This document shows, in pieces, positions 1 to 6,872 of a stretch of 9,953 bases of DNA. Position numbers and translations under genes: made by a program. Under the pieces are notes generated by a model. It made no database searches and was not told the DNA's origin. It was given only the letters and a program-made list of their open reading frames with translations. How positions within the stretch are numbered: position 1 is the first letter of the stretch; each line of letters opens with the position of its first letter. The DNA comes from Desulfobacteraceae bacterium (GTDB lineage Bacteria > Desulfobacterota > DSM-4660 > Desulfatiglandales > Desulfatiglandaceae), in contig CP070700.1 in NCBI GenBank assembly GCA_020349865.1, forward strand, positions 2,921,698 through 2,931,650, written 5' to 3'.

Positions 1-51
1 AAGTTCCCCTTGAGTCATGCTGAACCTGGAGTGCTCATCGGAACCCGGGAT
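1..51 (-). other. In-frame continuation of the ATPase beyond the TAA stop (partial, runs off window)
   Basis: Directly after the TAA at 52-54 the same minus-strand frame stays open for all 17 visible codons, reading IPGSDEHSRFSMTQGEL. Many PilB/GspE proteins have a tyrosine, then a short acidic stretch, after the first CxxC. The TAA sits where that tyrosine (TAT/TAC) would be expected, and the following residues resemble the normal continuation. I infer a single-base nonsense change or a base-call error rather than a natural end. The second CxxC pair would lie outside the window. Confidence 0.5.
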
Positions 52-1527
52 TTATTCCTCATTACAGTGTGGGCAGATTACTCTGACCAGCCGCTGGGCA
101 ATTACGCCCACTACGGAGGCGGAAATCAGGTAAGGAGGCATTCCGATATCCACAAGCCGTGTAACTGCGGACGGCGCATCATTAGTGTGGAGGGTCGATA
201 AAACCAGATGACCGGTCAGAGACGCCTGGAGCGCAATCTCAGCAGTCTCACGGTCCCTGATCTCGCCAACCATTACAACATTTGGGTCCTGCCTTAATAT
301 GGACCTTAGGATATAGGGGAAGGTTAATCCTACCTTTTCGTTTACCTGAACCTGGTTGATGCCAGCCATTTCATATTCGACAGGATCTTCGACCGTTATT
401 ATGTTTACTGCATCGGACCTAACCTCTCTCATGCAGGCGTAAAGCGTTGATGTCTTTCCACTCCCGGTTGGCCCAGTAATCAGGATCATACCCTGAGGTC
501 TGCTGATAAAGCTTCGCAAGATCCTTGTACTCTGTTCGCTGAAACCGAGCATCTCCATTGAAAGAGAGGCCGTCTGTTTGTTCAGTATCCGTATCACTGC
601 CTTCTCGCCGTAAAAGGTGGGGAGGGTAGAAACGCGCAGGTCCACGGGAGACTCTCTGGTTTTGACTCGAATCCTCCCGTCCTGGGGAAGTCTTTTTTCG
701 GCAATATCCATGCCACCTAAGACCTTAATACGGGATATGATGATGGGTTGTGTCCATTTTGGTAGTTTTATCGCGTCTTGCAGTACGCCATCAATACGAT
801 TCCTTACCCTGACATAGTTCTCCTGGGCCTCGATATGGATGTCACTCGCTCCTCTTTTAATGGCATTCTTGATGACTAGGTCCACCATCTTAACAAACGG
901 GGAATCTTGGAGATTATCTATTATCTCCTCTTCTTCTTCAATTTCTTCTTCCTCTGGATAAAACTCCAGAAAATCTTCCTTGGCCAGCTCCTCGCTAACA
1001 TTGGCAACGGCTGTTTCCGGGTGGTAGTATTTCTGAACCCGCTCAAGTATCTGTGTGGTCGTTGAGATCGTAGGCTGTATACTCAAACCCGTAACAAACT
1101 GGAGTTCCTTCATCATATTGAGATCAAGGGGGTCGGCCATAGAAACATGAAGGACATTATCGGTTTTGTCTATGGGAATACAATGAAATCTTCGACAAAC
1201 GTGCTCGGGGATCACTTCAATGACCTCCGTTTTGATAGGGTAATCTGTAAGATCCATAAAAGGGATCTTGAGCTGCATGGCCAGTGCAAAAGCAATTTCC
1301 TCTTCCGAAATGAGATCCTTTTCTATCAAAATCTGACCCAGTCTTTTTCCGCTGCCTTTCTGGGCTTCCAGGGTATCTTTGAGCTTTTCGCGGGTCAAAA
1401 GGCCGGTCTCCACCAACAGTTCACCGAGTCTTCTCCTGTCTACGAGATTTTTTCTTTCAGCTTTGTTCTGTGGGCGATGAGCTTTCTTCTCCGCCAACGA
1501 AGTTATCCTTCCCTCTGGATTTTCCAT
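52..1527 (-). CDS. GspE/PilB/MshE-family assembly ATPase, truncated at C-terminus by in-frame stop
   Basis: This is a hexameric cytoplasmic ATPase that powers type IV pilus extension or type II secretion. The frame gives 491 residues. An MshEN domain lies at about 33-165, with two 24-residue RLG...Q motifs (33-56 and 62-85) separated by 5 residues, the arrangement known to bind c-di-GMP. A run of glutamates (192-201) links it to the ATPase core (about 205-491). Seen there are Walker A GPTGSGKT (352-359), the Asp-box region around ITVEDPVEY (377-385), Walker B-type VVMVGEIRD (417-425) and the His box STLHTNDA (444-451). Family members are usually about 560-580 residues and carry CxxC-x(n)-CxxC. 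Here only the first pair (C485, C488) precedes TAA at 52-54. No strong Shine-Dalgarno precedes the ATG at 1525-1527. PilB, GspE and MshE cannot be told apart without neighbours beyond the edge. The family call is firm; whether the product works is uncertain. Confidence 0.92.
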   Translation of the reverse strand: MENPEGRITSLAEKKAHRPQNKAERKNLVDRRRLGELLVETGLLTREKLKDTLEAQKGSGKRLGQILIEKDLISEEEIAFALAMQLKIPFMDLTDYPIKTEVIEVIPEHVCRRFHCIPIDKTDNVLHVSMADPLDLNMMKELQFVTGLSIQPTISTTTQILERVQKYYHPETAVANVSEELAKEDFLEFYPEEEEIEEEEEIIDNLQDSPFVKMVDLVIKNAIKRGASDIHIEAQENYVRVRNRIDGVLQDAIKLPKWTQPIIISRIKVLGGMDIAEKRLPQDGRIRVKTRESPVDLRVSTLPTFYGEKAVIRILNKQTASLSMEMLGFSEQSTRILRSFISRPQGMILITGPTGSGKTSTLYACMREVRSDAVNIITVEDPVEYEMAGINQVQVNEKVGLTFPYILRSILRQDPNVVMVGEIRDRETAEIALQASLTGHLVLSTLHTNDAPSAVTRLVDIGMPPYLISASVVGVIAQRLVRVICPHCNEE

Positions 1528-1543
1528 TCAGCTAATTTATTTT

Positions 1544-1549
1544 ATTATA
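1544..1549 (-). promoter_or_regulatory. Possible -10 element for the ATPase gene
   Basis: A perfect TATAAT on the minus strand lies 16 bases upstream of the ATPase ATG in an AT-rich stretch. No good -35 is found at 16-18 bases, so this is a candidate only, and it would give a leader of about 10 bases. Confidence 0.3.
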
Positions 1550-1682
1550 TTAGATTATCATCTTAGTCATCTCATTTCAAGGGAAATAGTGGTTTTGGGC
1601 CGGTCACAATTCGACCCTGGCTATCCCCATCACACACCATGATTGATTCGCTATATTTGAAAAAGCAAGGCCTGGTTTCTTT

Positions 1683-1711
1683 TTGACAACAGGTGACTAT
1701 TCTGATATTAT
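1683..1711 (+). promoter_or_regulatory. Sigma70-like promoter for the CHASE2 kinase gene
   Basis: The perfect -35 hexamer TTGACA (1683-1688) is followed after 17 bases by TATTAT (1706-1711, 5 of 6 to consensus). Transcription would start near 1718, leaving a leader of about 90 bases before the ATG at 1809. This is the only strong promoter seen in the divergent gap 1528-1808. Confidence 0.7.
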
Positions 1712-1808
1712 TTTTTTAATTTATTGAGATTTTTGTTTCAGGCCACGAAATAGGGCCTTTACTCTATTGCTTGAGCCTGAAGCAACCGAAATTAAAAAAG
1801 TCATATGC

Positions 1809-4355
1809 ATGAAACTCTCCGTTAATAGAACAGACCTCTTAATCACTGCACTTATCGCTGTTTTTTATGTCTTTCTCTCTTTCAGGGCGTTCCCATTTTT
1901 AGAGGGCATGGAAAGAATTGTCTACAGCGTTCAGATGCGTCTGGATCTTCCCAGATCCATGGGGGAAAACAAAATTGCAATCGTTAATATCGATGAGAAG
2001 AGCCTAAGCCAGCTCGGTCCATGGCCTTGGCCAAGGTATTTAATTGCCGAGATGATTCGCATCTTGAAAACCAACGGCGCAAAATTAATCGGGCTCGACC
2101 TAATTTTTAGCCATAAAGAACAAAACCAAGGGCTTGATGAGGTCAAAAGGCTTCATGAAGCCATCTCCGAACAGCAGAAGGCCGACGATAAAAAGACGTC
2201 CTATACCTGGATCCTTGAAAAACTGAAAAGAATTGAGGAAAACCTTGACAACGATAAAAAACTTTCACAAACGGTCAAGGAATCGGGAAATATCATTCTC
2301 CCAGTCGTGGGAAAATTCGGACAATACGACACTGAACTCGTAATCCCGGACGACTCTTTTATTGACGAAAATTCCCTAAAACCCGGCAATGTTGGTAAGA
2401 GACTCGAGAAATATGTCTCTGTAAATCAGCTTACAACTCCTTTTCCTGAACTGTCAAATAATACCAGAGGCATTGGGCACATCAATTTACCTCCTGATGA
2501 GGTGATGGCAGGGCAGGTTCACCTCCCTTTTATCAATTACAGAGGGCATATCATACCTTCTATGCCCATGCGCCTCGCCCTCGATTACTTAAACAAATAC
2601 CCTGAACAGGTGATTGTTCAGAGCAACGGAATCAGGTTAGATAAGCAGATCATTCCCACGACAAAGGGTGAGATTTTTCTCAAGTATAAGGGTGGGAGGA
2701 AATCTTTCCCCTACTATTCTTTTGTTGACATCCTAAAAGTGAAAAAAGTTCCTGCTGTGTTTGACGGTAAAATTGTCCTTATCGGATTTACGGCAAAAGA
2801 GGGCGGAATTTCTATTAATACTCCAGTGGATCCTAAGATGCCTCGGGTGGAACTTACAGCCAATATCATAGAGGGCTTTATGAACGGGAGGTATCTTAAG
2901 CGGCCAGGAACCTTGATCTATTTGGAGATATTGCTGATCTTGTTGCTCGGATTTTTTTCGTGTTTTTTCCTCCCCAGATTGAGCTACTTTCCTCGGATCG
3001 GTGTGCTGGGAGCGATGATTTTCGGCGTTTTTTTGACCGGACTGACTTTCTTTATGGTCCTGAATGTATGGTTTAAAATTGTCTATATCTGCCTTTCTTT
3101 GGTGACCATCTACCTCGTATTTTGGGTAAAAGAGATCGCTATCAGACAAAAATCTTTGGCGACCTACTCAAAGGAAAGCATTGAAACAAACAGGATGCTT
3201 GGTTTGAGCTTGCAGAGTCAGGGCTTGCTGGATCTGGCCTTTGAAAAGTTCAGGAAGTGCCCCCTTGATGATGCCATGAAGGATGTCCTTTATAACTTGG
3301 CCCTTGATTTTGAGCGCAAGCGGATGATCACCAAAGCCATATCAGTATATGAATATATGGTCCATGAAGGGGGCGCTTTTCGAGATCTGGATGCGCGCAT
3401 ACCCAAGTTGAGGAAATTTGCCGGAGAGCTGCCTCTTGGGAAACATAGTGGAAAAGACGATGGGAAACTTTTGGTTTCTGATGATCTGGAGACCAAACCC
3501 ACTGTTGGACGATATGAAATCCTTGGGGAACTGGGTCAAGGTGCTATGGGTGTAGTTTACAAGGGAAGGGATCCCAAAATCAATCGCTTGGTGGCCATTA
3601 AAACCATCCGTTTCTCTGACGATTTTGAAGAGCAGCAGGCAAAAGAGGTAAAAGAGCGCTTTTTTAAGGAGGCTGAACTGGCTGGGAGATTATCACATCC
3701 CTCTATTATCTCTATCCACGATGTGGGAGAAGACTATGAGCTGACCTATATGGCTATGGAGCTTTTGGAGGGAAGGGATCTGGAAGACTTCTGTCAACAG
3801 GAAACCCTCCTTCCCTTAAGAAAAGCGCTGGATATAATTGCTGAAACAGCGGACGCCTTGGATTATGCTCATACTCAAGGTGTAATCCACAGAGATATAA
3901 AACCAGGGAACATTATGCTTTTAAAAAATGGGCATATTAAGGTAACTGATTTTGGCATTGCCAAGGCAGTCTCATCATCTCAGACCAGAACAGGGATTAT
4001 CCTTGGCACGCCCAATTATATGTCTCCAGAACAGATCAATGGGATGGAAATCGATGGTCGTTCGGACATCTTTTCCCTTGGGATAGTGTTTTTTCAGCTT
4101 TTGACCGGCCGGCTTCCCTTTGGGGGTAAAACTCTGACAGAACTCTTCTATCAAATCACGCAGGCAAAACACCCCTCTCCCCGGGACATTAACCCGAAGG
4201 TGATAAGGCCCTGCGAACAATTAGTTGACAAGGCCCTGGCAAAGGATCCGGGCCAGCGATTTCGACGGGCCAGCGATTTTGCTAAGTATTTAAGAGTTCT
4301 CGGCGAAAAAATTGATAGGTTCAGGGCGCAGAAGGGAAAAATAGTAAAGGGATAA
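1809..4355 (+). CDS. CHASE2-domain transmembrane Ser/Thr protein kinase
   Basis: This is a membrane receptor of 848 residues with an extracytoplasmic CHASE2 sensor and a cytoplasmic Hanks-type kinase. Order: a hydrophobic helix near 9-26; CHASE2 at about 30-365, with the typical opening IVNIDEKSLSQLGPWPWPR and closing FDGKIVLIGFTA segments and a charged, helix-prone insertion of about 50 residues after LIGLDLIFS; three helices at about 369-388, 397-420 and 424-440; a TPR-like helical stretch at about 449-525; and the kinase from about 566. Kinase landmarks are the Gly-loop GQGAMGVVY (576-584), Lys598 in VAIK, HRDIKPGN (His694, Asp696), DFG (714-716) and GTPNYMSPEQ. All catalytic residues are present, so it should be active. 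The CHASE2 ligand is unknown. I chose the ATG at 1809 because it starts just before the first membrane helix; an in-frame TTG at 1767 would add 14 residues, and neither has a strong ribosome site. It is transcribed divergently from the ATPase and convergently with groEL. Confidence 0.93.
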   Translation: MKLSVNRTDLLITALIAVFYVFLSFRAFPFLEGMERIVYSVQMRLDLPRSMGENKIAIVNIDEKSLSQLGPWPWPRYLIAEMIRILKTNGAKLIGLDLIFSHKEQNQGLDEVKRLHEAISEQQKADDKKTSYTWILEKLKRIEENLDNDKKLSQTVKESGNIILPVVGKFGQYDTELVIPDDSFIDENSLKPGNVGKRLEKYVSVNQLTTPFPELSNNTRGIGHINLPPDEVMAGQVHLPFINYRGHIIPSMPMRLALDYLNKYPEQVIVQSNGIRLDKQIIPTTKGEIFLKYKGGRKSFPYYSFVDILKVKKVPAVFDGKIVLIGFTAKEGGISINTPVDPKMPRVELTANIIEGFMNGRYLKRPGTLIYLEILLILLLGFFSCFFLPRLSYFPRIGVLGAMIFGVFLTGLTFFMVLNVWFKIVYICLSLVTIYLVFWVKEIAIRQKSLATYSKESIETNRMLGLSLQSQGLLDLAFEKFRKCPLDDAMKDVLYNLALDFERKRMITKAISVYEYMVHEGGAFRDLDARIPKLRKFAGELPLGKHSGKDDGKLLVSDDLETKPTVGRYEILGELGQGAMGVVYKGRDPKINRLVAIKTIRFSDDFEEQQAKEVKERFFKEAELAGRLSHPSIISIHDVGEDYELTYMAMELLEGRDLEDFCQQETLLPLRKALDIIAETADALDYAHTQGVIHRDIKPGNIMLLKNGHIKVTDFGIAKAVSSSQTRTGIILGTPNYMSPEQINGMEIDGRSDIFSLGIVFFQLLTGRLPFGGKTLTELFYQITQAKHPSPRDINPKVIRPCEQLVDKALAKDPGQRFRRASDFAKYLRVLGEKIDRFRAQKGKIVKG

Positions 4356-4374
4356 AAAATAGACGATAAGCAAA

Positions 4375-4421
4375 AAAATTGTATCCGGAAATAAGAAGTT
4401 CTTCATTCCGGATACAATTTT
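4375..4421. terminator. Bidirectional intrinsic terminator between the kinase gene and groEL
   Basis: This is a perfect 16-bp inverted repeat: arms 4375-4390 and 4406-4421, with a 15-base loop. The arms start with A's and end with T's. On the minus strand the stem is followed by a T run of seven (including arm bases), which suits termination of groEL. On the plus strand only four T's follow, which still suits the kinase gene ending at 4355. Confidence 0.85.
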
Positions 4422-4433
4422 GAGTAGCTGAAA

Positions 4434-4456
4434 GTGACGGGAGTACATCCCGTCAC
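4434..4456. terminator. Second hairpin downstream of groEL
   Basis: A perfect 9-bp stem (GTGACGGGA / TCCCGTCAC, arms 4434-4442 and 4448-4456) with a 5-base loop lies 26 bases past the groEL stop. Its T-run is weak in both directions, so it may protect the groESL transcript 3' end or act as a first partial terminator before the larger hairpin. Confidence 0.5.
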
Positions 4457-4482
4457 CTATTGAGTAAGCTTAGAGGCCTTTC

Positions 4483-6174
<1,692 letters not shown>

Positions 6175-6185
6175 TCAAAAAACAT

Positions 6186-6473
6186 TTACTCTACGATTGC
6201 GATAATATCATCTTCTCTCATGATGAGGTGTTCTTCACCTTCTATCTTGATCTCTGTTCCTGCGTATTTTCCGAACAAGATCTTATCGCCTTTCTTGACT
6301 TCAAGAGGCTGCTGCTTGCCATTTTCCAGTACCTTGCCTTTGCCAACGGCAACGACCTTGCCTTCTATGGGTTTTTCCTTTGCCGTATCAGGAATGATAA
6401 TACCACCCTTTGTTTTCTCTTCCTCTTCTACCCTCTTAACGATTACGCGATCATGCAATGGTCTTACTTTCAT
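6186..6473 (-). CDS. groES: Co-chaperonin GroES (Hsp10)
   Basis: GroES is the seven-membered lid that caps the GroEL ring. The product has 95 residues, the usual length. It starts [10 protein letters not shown], has a mobile loop around [15 protein letters not shown] (about 21-35) with the hydrophobic Ile triplet that docks on GroEL, and shows the typical VAVGKGK and [11 protein letters not shown] segments of the beta-barrel. The ATG at 6471-6473 follows a GGGAGGAG ribosome site. It is the first gene of groESL. Its upstream region holds a heat-shock-like promoter about 200 bases away and no CIRCE element (see the separate entries). Confidence 0.98.
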   Translation of the reverse strand: MKVRPLHDRVIVKRVEEEEKTKGGIIIPDTAKEKPIEGKVVAVGKGKVLENGKQQPLEVKKGDKILFGKYAGTEIKIEGEEHLIMREDDIIAIVE

Positions 6474-6680
6474 TTTGCCTATCTCCTCCCAATATGAATT
6501 ATTTATGGTTGAATTTCATTTGATTTCTAAAAAGACCTTTTCTCACCTCCTTTGAATCACATAAACCTTTTTTTACATCCTCTCAGAGGAAGTAAATAAA
6601 TTAAATTCTGGAAAAAACCCCCTTTGAACTAATGAACCAACTAATTTAAAAAAAAGAGGATTAAAAGCTTAACAGACAAA

Positions 6681-6708
6681 AAATAAGGACAGCCTATCAA
6701 ATGTCAAG
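6681..6708 (-). promoter_or_regulatory. Heat-shock (sigma32-like) promoter candidate for groESL
   Basis: On the minus strand CTTGACA (6702-6708) is followed after 13 bases by CCTTATTT (6681-6688). The sigma32 consensus is CTTGAAA - about 13-14 bases - CCCCATNT, so the match is 6 of 7 and 6 of 8. The same bases also read as TTGACA-16-TATTTT for sigma70. It would leave a leader of about 200 bases before groES. The assignment is inferred from sequence only. Confidence 0.5.
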
Positions 6709-6747
6709 GGGCCAGAAAAAAAATGTTTGGTTTTAATTGATCTGATT

Positions 6748-6757
6748 CAGGCGCCTG
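6748..6757. repeat. 10-bp perfect palindrome, possible operator
   Basis: CAGGCGCCTG is perfectly self-complementary and stands out as GC-rich in AT-rich surroundings. It lies about 40 bases upstream of the groESL -35 and about 43 bases upstream of the fusion gene -35, where a regulator could act on either. No known operator is recognised. Confidence 0.35.
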
Positions 6758-6800
6758 TCAAGAGACTATATTAAAATTCCTCGCGCCGTTTTTATGGCTA

Positions 6801-6829
6801 TTGCAAATTGGGATTGATTTATATATCAT
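6801..6829 (+). promoter_or_regulatory. Sigma70-like promoter for the cysM-cysS fusion gene
   Basis: TTGCAA (6801-6806, 4 of 6) and TATCAT (6824-6829, 5 of 6) are spaced by exactly 17 bases. Transcription would start near 6836, giving a leader of about 37 bases before the ATG at 6873. This placement also argues against the in-frame TTG at 6801 as the start codon. Confidence 0.5.
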
Positions 6830-6872
6830 CCGCACAGAAATTTCCAAGCTGCGCTTTTTGGAGTATGAACCA

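Larger units (their letters stand above)
6474..6872. other. Divergent control region between groES and the cysM-cysS fusion (399 bases, no gene)
   Basis: This AT-rich stretch holds the groESL promoter candidate, a long groES leader, a 10-bp palindrome (6748-6757) and the promoter of the fusion gene. The leader contains an isolated perfect Shine-Dalgarno AAAGGAGGTGA on the minus strand (6543-6553) with no well-spaced start codon after it, an interrupted palindrome TCCTCT-C-AGAGGA (6578-6590), and AACTAAT twice with a 12-base period (6627-6633 and 6639-6645). No GAGTGCTAA-type CIRCE inverted repeat is present. I see no convincing gene in it. Confidence 0.7.

Noticed and set aside
1147..1566. 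Plus-strand open frame of 139 codons
   Set aside because: It is antisense to the conserved MshEN region of the ATPase, so a shadow frame.
6474..6800. CIRCE operator or other HrcA site before groES
   Set aside because: No GAGTGCTAA-like inverted repeat was found on reading both strands.
6801..6872. TTG at 6801 as start of the fusion protein
   Set aside because: It forms the -35 of a good promoter. The ATG at 6873 has GGAG at the right distance and begins where CysM homology begins.
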